DNA from: Mycolicibacterium poriferae | GTDB taxonomy: Bacteria; Actinomycetota; Actinomycetes; Mycobacteriales; Mycobacteriaceae | Length of the DNA stretch: 64,000 nt | NCBI RefSeq assembly: GCF_010728325.1 | Contig: NZ_AP022570.1 | Coordinates: 682,001 to 746,000, forward strand | Direction of reading: 5' to 3' | Part shown: in pieces, positions 42,749 to 52,730 of the stretch | Position numbering within the stretch: the stretch's first letter is position 1 | How the letters are laid out: each line of letters starts with the position of its first letter | The notes under the pieces: model-generated | Database searches by the model: none | The model's input: only the letters and a program-made list of their open reading frames with translations | What the model was told of the DNA's origin: nothing | Program-made: the position numbers and the translations under genes

Positions 42749-44413
42749 TTGACTGTTCCCGCCGGTACGCCTGATCATCCGACCGAGCAGCCCTACCTCG
42801 CCCGTCGGCAGAACTGGACCAACCAGCTCGCCCGGCATGCGCTGATGCAGCCCAACGACACCGCACTGCGGCATCTGGGCGCGACGACCACCTGGATCGA
42901 GCTGGAGCGCCGGGTGACCGCGCTGGCCGGGGCGCTGCACCGGCGCGGAGTCGGGTTCGGGGACCGGGTGCTGATCCTGATGTTGAACCGCCCCGAGTTC
43001 GTCGAGTCGTTCCTGGCGGTCAACAAGCTCGGCGCGATCGCCGTCCCGGTGAACTTCCGGATGACCCCGGCCGAGATCGCCTATCTGGTCTCGGACTGCG
43101 CCGCCGAGGTGGTCGTCACCGAGCCGGTGCTCGCGCCGGTCGCGACCGCCGTCCGCGATCTGGACCCGGCGCTGGCCACCGTGCTCGTCGCCGGTGCCGC
43201 CACCGAGGACGGCGTCCTGGGTTACGAGGACCTGGTGGCCGAGAACGCGCCCTGTCCGGCGGTCGACATCCCCAACGACTCGCCCGCGCTGATCATGTAC
43301 ACCTCGGGCACCACCGGCCGGCCCAAGGGGGCCGTGCTGACCCACACCAACCTGGCCGGGCAGGCGATGACGCACCTGTTCACCAATGGCGCCGACATCA
43401 ACAACGACATCGGCTTCGTCGGGGTCCCGCTGTTCCACATCGCCGGCATCGGCAACACCATCTTCGGTCTGCTGCTCGGCCGCCCCACGGTGATCTACCC
43501 GCTGGGCGCGTTCGACCCCGGCCACCTGCTCGACGTCCTGGCGCACGAGAAGGTCACCGGGATCTTCCTGGTCCCCGCACAGTGGCAGGCGGTGTGCGCC
43601 GAGCAGCGCGCCAACCCCCGCCGGCTGCAGCTGCGCACGCTGTCCTGGGGTGCCGCGCCGGCCTCGGACACGCTGCTGCGCGACATGGCGCAGACGTTCC
43701 CCGGCGCCAAGATCCTGGCCGCGTTCGGCCAGACCGAGATGTCGCCGGTCACCTGCATGCTGTTGGGCGACGACGCCATCCGCAAGCTCGGGTCGGTCGG
43801 CAAGGTCATCCCGACGGTGTCGGCACGCATCGTCGACGACGACATGAACGACGTGCCCGTGGGGCAGGTGGGTGAGATCGTCTACCGCGCCCCCACCCTG
43901 ATGGCCGGGTACTGGAACAAGCCCGAGGCCACCGCAGAAGCGTTCGCGGGCGGCTGGTTCCACTCCGGTGACCTGGTCCGGCAGGACGAGGAGGGTTACA
44001 TCTGGGTCGTCGACCGTAAAAAGGACATGATCATCTCCGGCGGCGAGAACATCTACTGCGCCGAAGTCGAGAACGTCCTGGCGGCCCACCCCGACATCGT
44101 CGAGGTGGCGGTCATCGGCCGGGCGCACCGCCAGTGGGGGGAGGTTCCCGTTGCTGTGGTCGTCGTCCGGGATTCGCTGGGATCGGCCCGCGAGTCGGCG
44201 ATCAGCGTCGCCGCCCTCGAGGAGTTCCTGTCGGCGAAGCTGGCACGCTACAAGCACCCCAAGGCGGTCGAGATCGTCGACGCGCTGCCGCGCAACCCCG
44301 CCGGCAAGGTTCTCAAGACCGAACTGAGGTCGCGGTTCGGCTCGGCAGCCGAGATTGACGTCTCCGAAAGTTCCTCTCCGACAACCGTTTCAGCCGGTGC
44401 GCGGCGGACCTAG
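42749..44413 (+). CDS. fadD5: Fatty-acyl-CoA synthetase FadD5-like
   Basis: A 554-residue acyl-CoA ligase that activates fatty acids with ATP and CoA. Adenylation motifs are intact: LIMYTSGTTGRPKGAVLTH (P-loop), FGQTEMSPVTCML, AGGWFHSGDLVRQDEEGYIW, VDRKKDMIISGGENIYCAEV and the catalytic lysine in PRNPAGKVLKTEL. TTG 42749 is used: GCAGGA lies upstream and the length then equals my recollection of M. tuberculosis FadD5 (554). In-frame GTG 42677 would overlap the promoter. It leads the mce1 operon, and its substrate is probably the imported or recycled lipid. Confidence 0.93.
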   Translation: MTVPAGTPDHPTEQPYLARRQNWTNQLARHALMQPNDTALRHLGATTTWIELERRVTALAGALHRRGVGFGDRVLILMLNRPEFVESFLAVNKLGAIAVPVNFRMTPAEIAYLVSDCAAEVVVTEPVLAPVATAVRDLDPALATVLVAGAATEDGVLGYEDLVAENAPCPAVDIPNDSPALIMYTSGTTGRPKGAVLTHTNLAGQAMTHLFTNGADINNDIGFVGVPLFHIAGIGNTIFGLLLGRPTVIYPLGAFDPGHLLDVLAHEKVTGIFLVPAQWQAVCAEQRANPRRLQLRTLSWGAAPASDTLLRDMAQTFPGAKILAAFGQTEMSPVTCMLLGDDAIRKLGSVGKVIPTVSARIVDDDMNDVPVGQVGEIVYRAPTLMAGYWNKPEATAEAFAGGWFHSGDLVRQDEEGYIWVVDRKKDMIISGGENIYCAEVENVLAAHPDIVEVAVIGRAHRQWGEVPVAVVVVRDSLGSARESAISVAALEEFLSAKLARYKHPKAVEIVDALPRNPAGKVLKTELRSRFGSAAEIDVSESSSPTTVSAGARRT

Positions 44414-44626
44414 TCGAGAGGGGGCGGCTTTGCTTACGGTTCGATGGTCAATCGCGCCGATGCAGTACGTCGGGCTCGACCCATCGGGTACAGTCCGGTG
44501 GTCCGCCTTACTACCAGCGAGTAATAGGGCGGAGATCACACTGACCGGGTCGGGGCTGGAAGGGAGCGTGCGACAGGTGCCACCGGTGCGCTACGCCAGC
44601 CCTGGGGACGTCGCGGGAGTTGCCCG

Positions 44627-45419
44627 ATGACGACTCAGAACCTCGGCACGTACATCCGCGAACAGACCAGACCCGGTCTGGAGGCCGTCGGCGGTTTCGT
44701 GCGCATGTGTGTGCGCGTCGGCAGGGCGCTGTGCTGCGGCCGTTCCAGTGGCGGGAGTTCATCCTGCAGAGCTGGTTCCTGATGCGGGTGGCATTCCTGC
44801 CCACACTCGCGGTGTCCATCCCGCTGACCGTGCTGCTGATCTTCACGCTCAACATCCTGCTCGCCGAGTTCGGCGCCGCCGACGTCTCCGGCGCCGGCGC
44901 GGCGATCGGCGCGGTGACCCAGCTGGGCCCGCTGGTGACCGTGCTCGTGGTCGCCGGAGCCGGCTCGACGGCCATCTGCGCCGACCTGGGTGCGCGCACC
45001 ATCCGCGAGGAGATCGACGCACTCGAGGTACTCGGCATCGACCCGATCCACCGCCTCGTCGTCCCCCGCGTCATCGCCTCGACATTCGTGGCGATCCTGC
45101 TCAACGGCGCGGTGATCACCGTCGGTCTGGTCGGTGGCTTCATCTTCGGCGTCTATCTGCAGAACGTCTCCGCCGGCGCCTACGTGTCCACGCTGACACT
45201 GATCACCGGCCTGCCCGAGGTGGTCACCTCCATCGTCAGAGCCGCACCTTCGGCCTGATCGCCGGGCTCGTCGGCTGTTATCGCGGCCTGACGGTGGCCG
45301 GTGGCGCCAAAGGTGTGGGCACCGCCGTCAACGAGACCCTGGTGCTGTGCGTCATCGCGCTGTTCGCGGTCAACGTTGTGCTGACGACCATCGGCGTCCG
45401 ATTCGGAACGGGGAGCTGA
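44627..45419 (+). pseudogene. yrbE1A: YrbE1A permease, frameshifted
   Basis: This encodes the first MlaE-like permease subunit of the Mce1 lipid importer, normally about 265 residues. The frame starts MTTQNLGTYIREQTRPGLEA and breaks near 44732, where RALLRPFQW is expected. A second frame runs through VSIPLTVLLIFTLNILLAEF and GARTIREEIDALEVLGIDP until about 45245, where one base is missing in VRAATFGLI. A third frame finishes with FAVNVVLTTIGVRFGTGS. Residue conservation is high in all three pieces, so the breaks are recent or are sequencing errors. As read, no full protein can be made. Confidence 0.88.
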
Positions 45420-45420
45420 C

Positions 45421-46290
45421 GTGTCGACATCTGCAGTCATCCGGGCCCGGTGCCCCCGCGGAGTCGCCACCGCCGAGAAGTGGGCCGGCGCGCCGGGCCG
45501 CGGGCTGGAGGCGATGGGGCACATCGCGGTGTTCGTCATCACCGCGGTCGGCTCGATCGGACACGCGCTGCGCTACTACCGCCGCGAGATGCTGCGGCTG
45601 ATCGCCGAGATCGGCATGGGCACCGGGGCGATGGCGGTCATCGGCGGCACGGTCGCGATCGTCGGGTTCGTCACGCTGTCAGGCTCGTCGCTGGTCGCCA
45701 TCTAGGGCTTCGCGTCGCTGGGCAACATCGGCGTCGAAGCCTTCACCGGCTTCTTCGCCGCGCTGATCAACGTCCGGATCGCGGCCCCCGTGGTCGCCGG
45801 CCAGGCGCTGGCCGCCACCGTCTGCGCGGGCGCCACCGCCGAGCTGGGCGCCATGCGCATCAGCGAGGAGATCGACGCGCTGGAGGTGATGGGCATCAAG
45901 TCCATCTCCTACCTGGTGTCCACCCGCATCATGGCCGGCTTCGTCGTGATCATCCCGCTCTACGCGATGGCGATCATCATGAGCTTCCTGTCCGCGCAGG
46001 TGACCACCACCGTGTTCTACGGCCAGTCGATCGGCACCTACGAGCACTACTTCCGCACGTTCCTGCGGCCCGACGACGTGTTCTGGTCCTTCGTGCAGGC
46101 GATCATCATCTCGGTCATCGTCATGCTCAACCACGGCTACTACGGCTTCTACGCCAGCGGCGGCCCGGTCGGTGTCGGTGAGGCCGTCGGCCGTTCGATG
46201 CGCGCCTCACTGGTCACCATCGTGTGTGTGGTCCTGTTCGCCTCGTTGGCGCTCTACGGCGTCGACCCGAACTTCAACCTGACGGTGTAG
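45421..46290 (+). pseudogene. yrbE1B: YrbE1B permease with an internal amber codon
   Basis: The second permease subunit, 289 residues if read through. It starts GTG 45421, 1 bp after yrbE1A. A TAG at 45703-45705 interrupts SGSSLVAI-GFASLGNIGVEA, where relatives have Gln, so a single CAG-to-TAG change explains it. The frame is intact on both sides and the core motif ELGAMRISEEIDALEVMGIK and the C-terminus YGVDPNFNLTV are well kept. Translation would stop at 94 residues; a restart at 45790 is open but would lack the first helices. Confidence 0.88.
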
Positions 46291-46295
46291 CGGCG

Positions 46296-47655
46296 ATGAC
46301 GGCTCCCATCAACACCAAGCGCCAGCCCCCCTACAAGGTGGCCGGGCTCGTGCTGGCCCTGCTCTCCATCGCGGCCGTCGTCGTGGTGTATCTGCAGTTC
46401 CGCGGCGACTTCCTGCCCCGCACCCAGCTGACGATGATCTCGGCGCGTTCGGGTCTGTCCATGGATCCCGGCGCCAAGGTGACCTACAACGGCGTGCAGA
46501 TCGGCCGGGTGGGGCAGGTCGAACAGGTCACCGTGGACGACGAGCCGCGCGCCAAGATCATCCTCGAGGTCAACCCCGAGTACCTCGACCTGATCCCGCG
46601 CAACGTCAATGCCGACATCACCGCGACCACCGTCTTCGGCAATCAAGTACGTCTCCTTCGCCACCCCGAAGGACCCCTCCAGCGACGTCATCGACGTGTC
46701 GTCGGTGACCACCGAGTTCAACACGCTGTTCGAGACCGTGGTCGAGGTCGCCGAGCAGGTCGACCCGATCAAGCTGAACCAGACCCTGACCGCGACCGCC
46801 GAGGCGCTCGACGGGCTCGGCGAGCGGTTCGACGACAACCCGAACCTCAACCGCGTCCTCGAGCAGCTGCGCACCATCAGCGGTGTGCTCTCCGAGCGTC
46901 GCATGGACCTCTCCGACACGCTGACGTCGCTGTCGAAGTTCATCGTGTCGCTCGGTGAGGCGCTGGCCTCGGGGCCGTACTTCAAGGTGATGCTGGCCAA
47001 CCTGGCGCCCTACTGGCTGCTGCAACCCCTACGTCGACGCCGCCTTCAAGAAGCGCGGCATCGATCCGGAGGAGTTCTGGGGCAACGCCGGCCTGCCGGC
47101 GTTCCGGTTCCCGGATCCCAACGGGACCGGCTTCTCCAACGGCGCCCCGCCGCCGGCGCCGACCCCGCTGGAAGGCACCCCGGCCAATCCCGGGCCGGCT
47201 GTCGTCCCCGGCTCGCCGTGCTCCTACACGCCGGGCCCCGGTGGTGATCCGACTCCGGGCAACCCGCTGCCCTGCGCGGACCTGACCGTCGGGCCGTTCG
47301 GCGACAACCCGTACGGACCGAACTACGCCGGGCAGGGTCCCAACGTGGCCACGTCGCCGCCCAACGCCCACGGACCGCAGCCGTCCCCGGGTGTGCCCGC
47401 CTCGGCGATCCCCGGTCAGCTTTCCCCGACCGTTCCCGGGCGCGCGTGCCGTTGCCGCCGGCCCCGCCCGGAGCGCGCACCGTTCCGCTCGAGCCGCAGC
47501 CCTCAGCGCCGGACTTCACGCCCGGCATCGCGCCGCTGCCTCCGGCTCTCGACGGGCCCCCGCCGCCACCCGGGCCGGGCCTGACACTGCCGCCGGCCGG
47601 TGAGCCGCCGCTGCCCGGCAACCCGCCGTTCCTCCCGCCGGGATCGCAAGGCTAG
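46296..47655 (+). pseudogene. mce1A-mce1C deletion fusion with frameshifts
   Basis: The first part is Mce1A: an N-terminal helix, TQLTMISARSGLSMDPGAKV, TYNGVQIGRVG and the MlaD-like domain. At 46641-46644 one extra base breaks the frame before YVSFATPKDP. Near 46825-46836 the sequence passes from Mce1A (EALDGLGERF) to Mce1C (DDNPNLNRVLEQLRTIS). The mce1A 3' half, all of mce1B and the mce1C 5' half are missing, about 2.7 kb by family lengths. An extra C at 47026-47029 and another shift at 47437-47446 break the Mce1C tail, which ends in a Pro-rich region. The join itself keeps frame. No functional substrate-binding protein results. Confidence 0.85.
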
Positions 47656-47667
47656 GGGAGGAGGGAG

Positions 47668-49301
47668 CTGTCGACGATTTTCAACGTCCGGAACCTCAAA
47701 CTGTCCGGCCTGTCCCGCGCCTCGGTGATCCTCATCGCGGTGGTGCTGATCCTCGGGATCATCGCCGCGGTCATCGGGTGGAACCTCTACAAGAAGGCCA
47801 CCACCAACTCGGTGACGGCCTACTTCACGCAGACGCTGGCCCTCTACGAAGGCGACGACGTCCAGATCATGGGTGTGCGGGTCGGCTCGATCGACAGCAT
47901 CGTGCCCGACGGCGACAAGATGAAGGTCACCTTCCACTACGACGACAAGTACAAGGTGCCCGCCGACGCCACCGCGTCGATCCTGAACCCGAGCCTGGTC
48001 GCCTCCCGCACCATCCAGCTGGCGCCGCCCTACACCGGCGGCCCGGTGCTCGAAGACGGTGCCGTGCTCGGTCTGGACCGCACCCAGGTCCCCGTCGAGT
48101 ACGACGATCTGCGCAACTCAATCAACCGGTTGCTGACCGATCTCGGGCCCACCCCCAACAACCCAAGGGTCCGTTCGGCGACATCATCGAGTCGGCGGCC
48201 GACGGTTTCGCCGGCAAGGGGCAGCAGCTCAACCGCACACTGACCAACCTGTCCGAGGCGCTGTACACCCTCAACGAGGGCCGCGGCGACTTCTTCAGCG
48301 TGATCAAGAGCCTGGCGCTGTTCGTCAACGCGCTCTACCAGAGCGACCAGCAGTTCGTCGCGCTGAACGACGACCTGGCCCAGATCACCAACGCGTTCAC
48401 CAACACCGACAACGAGGTGGCCGACGCGCTGCAGGATCTCAACGAACTGCTCGACACCACACGGGGATTCATCGACGAGAACGGTGAGGTGCTGGCCACC
48501 GACATCCAGAACCTCTCCGATGTCACGACCGCGATCCTGCAGCCGCAGGCGCGCGACGGCCTGGAGACGGCGCTGCACGCCTACCCGAACGTCGCGGCGA
48601 ACCTGATGAACATCTCGTCGCCGAACGCCGGCGGCATCGTCGCCATGCCGGTGATCAACAACTTCGCCAACCCGATGCAGTTCCTGTGCAGCGCGATCCA
48701 GGCGGGCAGCCGGCTGGGTTATCAGGAGTCGGCGGAGTTGTGCGCCCAGTACCTCGGGCCGATCCTCGACGCGATCAAGTTCAACTACCTCCCGTTCGGC
48801 GCCAACCAGCTGCGTACGGCGATGACGCTGCCCAAGCAGATCGCCTACTCCGAGGAGCGCCTGCGCCCGCCGCCCGGATACAAGGACACGACGGTGCCCG
48901 GCATCTGGTCGCGAGACACGTTGTGGTCGCACGGCAACCACGAGCCCGGCTGGATCGTCGCGCCCGGTATGCAGGGCGTCGAGGTGCAGCCGTTCACGCA
49001 GAACATGCTCACCCCCGAGTCGCTCAACGAGTTGATGGGCGGACCCGACATCGTCCCGCCGCCGGCTCCGCCGGCATTTGGCACCACGCGCGACGGCAAC
49101 CTGCCCGGCCCGCCGAACGCGTTCGACCAGAACAACCCGTTGCCGCCGCCGTGGTATCCGCAGCCGGCCCCGCCGCCTGCACCCGCGCCCGGCGTCGTCC
49201 CGGGGAACCCGTTGGGCGCCATCGCCCCCGCAGCGCCGCCGGCGGCACCGGCGCCGGCCGCCCCGGCAGGGCCGCTGCTGCCGGCCGAGTCGGCAGGCTG
49301 A
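47668..49301 (+). pseudogene. mce1D: Mce1D, abnormal start and frameshift
   Basis: A Mce-family protein of the lipid importer, about 544 residues if repaired. The family N-terminus (STIFNVRNLKL) is preceded by CTG at 47668 where GTG or TTG would be expected, behind a good GGGGAGGAGGG site. The MlaD domain follows (YEGDDVQIMGVRVGSID, NPSLVASRTIQLAPPYTGGP). One C is missing at about 48162-48164, breaking PNNPKGPFGDIIESAADGF. The rest is intact, including NALYQSDQQFVALNDDLAQI, FANPMQFLCSAIQAGSRLGY and a Pro/Ala-rich tail ending PLLPAESAG. Confidence 0.85.
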
Positions 49302-49303
49302 CC

Positions 49304-50455
49304 GTGAAACTCTCGAAAGTCAGCTGGCGCAAGCTCCCCAAGCGGGTGGTGGCCCTCGGTGCCGCGGCGCTGATGCTCACCTCGTGCGGGTGGCAGGGCA
49401 TCTCGAACGTGCCCCTGCCCGGCGGTCCGGGCACCGGGCCCAACGCCAAGACGATCTACGTCCAGATGCCGGACACGTTGGCGCTCAACGTGAACAGCCG
49501 CGTGCGCGTGGCCGACGTCTACGTCGGGCGGGTGCGTGCCATCGAGTTGCGCAACTGGGTGCCCACGCTGACGCTGGACGTCGACCCCAGCGTGGAGCTG
49601 CCCGCCAACGCGCTGGCGAAGATCGGCCAGACCAGCCTGCTGGGTTCACAGCACGTGCAGCTGGATTCGCCGCCGGACCCGTCCGCGCAGATGCTGCAGA
49701 GCGGCGACACCATCCCGCTGAAGAACGCGTCGGCGTTCCCCACCACCGAGCGCGTGCTGGCCAGCATCGCCATCCTGACCGGTGGCGGCGTGGCGAACCT
49801 CGAGACCATCCAGACCGAGGTCTTCAACGGGCTCAACGGGCGCGCCGACGAGATCCGGACGTTCCTGAACCAACTCGACACGTTCACCGACGAGCTCAAC
49901 CAGCAGCGCGACGACATCACCAGGGCGATCGACTCGACCGACCGTCTGCTGGCGATCGTCGCCCAGCGCGACGAGACGTTGGACCGGGTGCTCACCGAAT
50001 TCCCGCCGCTGATCAAGTACTTCGCCGACACCCGCGACCAGTTCGCCGACGCCGTCGAGGCGGTGGGCCGGATCAGCAACGCCGCCGAGGGCATGCTCGC
50101 CCCGGCCAGCGACAACCTGAACACCAACCTGGCCAACCTGCAGCGTCCGCTGCGCGAACTGGGCAAGTCAGGGCCGTACCTGCTGGGCGCCCTGCAGATC
50201 TTCCTCACCGCGCCGTACCCGATCGGCAACGTGGACAAGGTGATCCGCGGCGACTACATCAACACGTCGATCATCGTCGACCTGACGCTGTCGGCCATCG
50301 ACAACGGCTTCCTGTCCGGAACCGGTGTGTCCGGCATGCTGCGCGCCCTCGAGCAGTCATGGGGCCGCGATCCGAGCACGATGATCCCGGACGTGCGGTT
50401 CACCCCGAACCCCAACTCGGTGCCGGGTGGCCCGCTGATCGAAAGGGGTGAGTGA
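49304..50455 (+). CDS. mce1E: Mce1E-type lipoprotein (LprK-like)
   Basis: A 383-residue Mce protein, intact. The N-terminus has a lipoprotein signal with lipobox LTSC (VVALGAAALMLTSCGW), as expected for the E position of mce operons. The MlaD domain includes TLALNVNSRVRVADVYVGRV and SLLGSQHVQLDSPPDP, followed by the long helical tunnel region and SGTGVSGMLRALEQSWGRDP. It would be membrane-anchored by lipid on the outer face and help form the lipid-conducting tube. GTG 49304 starts 2 bp after mce1D. It is one of few unbroken genes in this operon. Confidence 0.9.
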   Translation: MKLSKVSWRKLPKRVVALGAAALMLTSCGWQGISNVPLPGGPGTGPNAKTIYVQMPDTLALNVNSRVRVADVYVGRVRAIELRNWVPTLTLDVDPSVELPANALAKIGQTSLLGSQHVQLDSPPDPSAQMLQSGDTIPLKNASAFPTTERVLASIAILTGGGVANLETIQTEVFNGLNGRADEIRTFLNQLDTFTDELNQQRDDITRAIDSTDRLLAIVAQRDETLDRVLTEFPPLIKYFADTRDQFADAVEAVGRISNAAEGMLAPASDNLNTNLANLQRPLRELGKSGPYLLGALQIFLTAPYPIGNVDKVIRGDYINTSIIVDLTLSAIDNGFLSGTGVSGMLRALEQSWGRDPSTMIPDVRFTPNPNSVPGGPLIERGE

Positions 50456-50458
50456 CCG

Positions 50459-52045
50459 ATGCTGACCCGGTTCATACGGCTGCAGCTGCTGCTCTTCACG
50501 GTCCTCACCGTCATCGCGTTGGCCGTGCTCGGGTTGTACTACCTGCGTCTGCCCAGCCTGGCCGGAATCGGCCAGTACACGCTGTATGCCCAGCTGCCGA
50601 GTTCGGGCGGCCTGTACGAGACGGCCAACGTCACCTACCGCGGCACCCAGATCGGCAAGGTGACCGCCGTGGAGCCGACGGAGTCGGGCGCTCGGGCCAC
50701 CATGCGGATCAACGACGACTACCGCATCCCCCAAGACGTACGGGCAGATGTGCATTCGGTGTCGGCGATCGGTGAGCAGTACCTCGACCTGGTGCCCGAC
50801 ACCGATTCCGGTCCGTACCTGCAACCCGGTGCGGTGATCACCGACAGCACCGTGCCGGCGCCGGTCGGCCCGGCGCTGGATGCGGCCAACAAGGGTCTGG
50901 CCGTGCTGCCGAAAGAGAAGATCGACACCCTGCTCACCGAGACGTCGCTGGCCGTCGGTGGTCTGGGACCCGCGCTGCAACGCCTGGTGGAGTCGACGAC
51001 GAACCTCGCCGGCGGCTTCCAGGAGAACCTGCCGCAGGTCAACGACATCATCGCCAACGCCGAGCCGATCCTGCAGAGTCAGGTCGACTCCGGCGACGCG
51101 ATCGGCCAGTGGTCACGCAACCTGAACGTCATCGCCTCCCAGGCCGCGCAGCAGGACGCCGCGCTGCGCAACGGGCTGCGCAACGCCGCACCGACCCTGG
51201 ATCAGGTGACGACGGTGTTCAGTGACGTCCAGGAGGCGCTGCCGCAGACCCTGGCGAACCTCGCCGTGGTGTCCGACATGCTCAAGCGCTACAACAAGAA
51301 CATCGAGCAGACGTTGGTGATCTACCCGCAGGGGGCGTCGCTGCTGCAGATGGGGTCGATCATGGAGGACGGCGGCCTGCTGCACTTCGGCCTGTCGATC
51401 AACCTGCCGCCACCCTGCATGACCGGCTTCCTGCCGGCCTCGGAATGGCGTTCGCCCGCAGACACCAGCCGCGCGCCGTTGCCGTCCGGCACGTACTGCA
51501 AGATCCCGAAAGATTTCCAGGGCAACGCCGTTCGCGGCGCGCGCAACTATCCGTGCGTGGATGTGCCGGGCAAGCGCGGGGCCACCCCGGCGGAGTGCCG
51601 CAGCGACGAGCCCTACGTGCCGCTGGGTACCAACCCCTGGTACGGCGACCCGAACCAGGTGCTGGCCTGCCCGGCCCCGGGTGCGCGCTGCGACCAGGGT
51701 GTCGATCCGGGCCGGGTGATCCCGGCCCCGTCGATCAACAACGGCACCAACCCGCTGCCGGCCGACAAGCTGCCGCCGCCGCAGTCGACGGCGCCGATCA
51801 GCGACCCGGTCAGCCCGCCCGGTTCGGGTACCGTCAGTTGCAGTGGACAACAGCCCAACCCGTGCATCTACACTCCGGCCCAAGGCCCGCCCGGCACCAC
51901 CGCCGCCTACAACCCCAGCAGCGGCGAGGTGGTCGGCCCGGATGGCGTCCGGTACAACGTCAGCATTCGAGCAACCCAGGAGACGACGGATGGAAGGAGA
52001 TGCTGGCACCAGCCGGCTGAACCCCACCACCGACGCCGACGCTGA
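50459..52045 (+). CDS. mce1F: Mce1F, C-terminus altered by a late frameshift
   Basis: A Mce protein with one N-terminal helix (LLLFTVLTVIALAVLGLYYL), the MlaD domain (ANVTYRGTQIGKVTAVEPTE, SAIGEQYLDLVPDTDSGPYL), the helical region and a Pro/Cys-rich tail. One A appears lost at about 51964 in GVRYNVSNSSN. The family ending GDDGWKEMLAPAG is present in the next frame and would stop at 52020; as read, 25 unrelated residues continue to 52045. About 500 residues are unaffected, so function might survive alone, but the partner subunits are missing or broken. It starts 3 bp after mce1E. Confidence 0.8.
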   Translation: MLTRFIRLQLLLFTVLTVIALAVLGLYYLRLPSLAGIGQYTLYAQLPSSGGLYETANVTYRGTQIGKVTAVEPTESGARATMRINDDYRIPQDVRADVHSVSAIGEQYLDLVPDTDSGPYLQPGAVITDSTVPAPVGPALDAANKGLAVLPKEKIDTLLTETSLAVGGLGPALQRLVESTTNLAGGFQENLPQVNDIIANAEPILQSQVDSGDAIGQWSRNLNVIASQAAQQDAALRNGLRNAAPTLDQVTTVFSDVQEALPQTLANLAVVSDMLKRYNKNIEQTLVIYPQGASLLQMGSIMEDGGLLHFGLSINLPPPCMTGFLPASEWRSPADTSRAPLPSGTYCKIPKDFQGNAVRGARNYPCVDVPGKRGATPAECRSDEPYVPLGTNPWYGDPNQVLACPAPGARCDQGVDPGRVIPAPSINNGTNPLPADKLPPPQSTAPISDPVSPPGSGTVSCSGQQPNPCIYTPAQGPPGTTAAYNPSSGEVVGPDGVRYNVSIRATQETTDGRRCWHQPAEPHHRRRR

Positions 52046-52730
52046 CAGCGCGCCGCAGGACCCCGCGGCGGCAGCTGACGACGACACGGTAGTTGAAGAA
52101 AAGACGGTCGTTGACGACCAATCCACAGCCGACGAGGCATCACCTGACGACCGTGCCGACGACCCTGCCGCCGAGGACCCCGCCTTCCAGGACGCGACGG
52201 TCGACGCCGGCCAGCACGCGGACCGCCGCCCTACCCGGCTTGGTCGCGGCTGGCTGACTGCGGTCTGCGCGGTGTTGGTGCTGCTCGCCGGAGGCGCGGT
52301 CGCCGGCGGGTACCTCGCGTGGCGGGCCAACGAGCGGGCCGCCGAGATCGCCCGCGCCGACGCGGCCGCGCTGGCCGCCGCCAAGGACTGCGTCGCAGCC
52401 ACCCAAGCGCCCGACACCGCGGCCATGACCGCCGCACAGTCGAAGATCCTGGAGTGCTCCACCGGCGAGTTCGGCGTGCAGGCCGGCATGTACAGCAGCG
52501 TGCTCGCCGAGGCGTACCAGGCCGCCAACGCCACGGTCGTGGTGCACGACCTGCGCGCGGCGGTCGAGCGGCACAACGACGACCGCAGCATCAACGTGCT
52601 GGTGGCGATGCGGGTGAAGATCTCCAACGTCGAGGCCTCCGACAACCAGGTCGGCTATCGCCTGAGGGCGACGATGGCCCTGGACGAAGGGCAGTACCGG
52701 ATCGCCAACCTGGACCAGGTCACGTCGTGA
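51990..52730 (+). CDS. Mce-associated membrane protein (Rv0175-like)
   Basis: A 246-residue Mam protein. An acidic Asp/Ala/Glu-rich N-terminus of about 80 residues precedes a single transmembrane helix (LTAVCAVLVLLAGGAVAGGY). After it comes a domain outside the membrane with conserved spacing (KILECSTGEFGVQAGMYSSV, NVLVAMRVKISNVEASDNQV, ALDEGQYRIANLDQVTS). Mam proteins are thought to stabilise Mce complexes. ATG 51990 follows AGGAG and overlaps the end of mce1F. The gene is intact and overlaps the next by 4 bp. Confidence 0.85.
   Translation: MEGDAGTSRLNPTTDADADSAPQDPAAAADDDTVVEEKTVVDDQSTADEASPDDRADDPAAEDPAFQDATVDAGQHADRRPTRLGRGWLTAVCAVLVLLAGGAVAGGYLAWRANERAAEIARADAAALAAAKDCVAATQAPDTAAMTAAQSKILECSTGEFGVQAGMYSSVLAEAYQAANATVVVHDLRAAVERHNDDRSINVLVAMRVKISNVEASDNQVGYRLRATMALDEGQYRIANLDQVTS

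Noticed and set aside
46296..47655. A novel hybrid Mce protein made from Mce1A and Mce1C
   Set aside because: The join keeps frame, but at least three other frameshifts break the reading frame, so no hybrid protein is predicted from the sequence as given.
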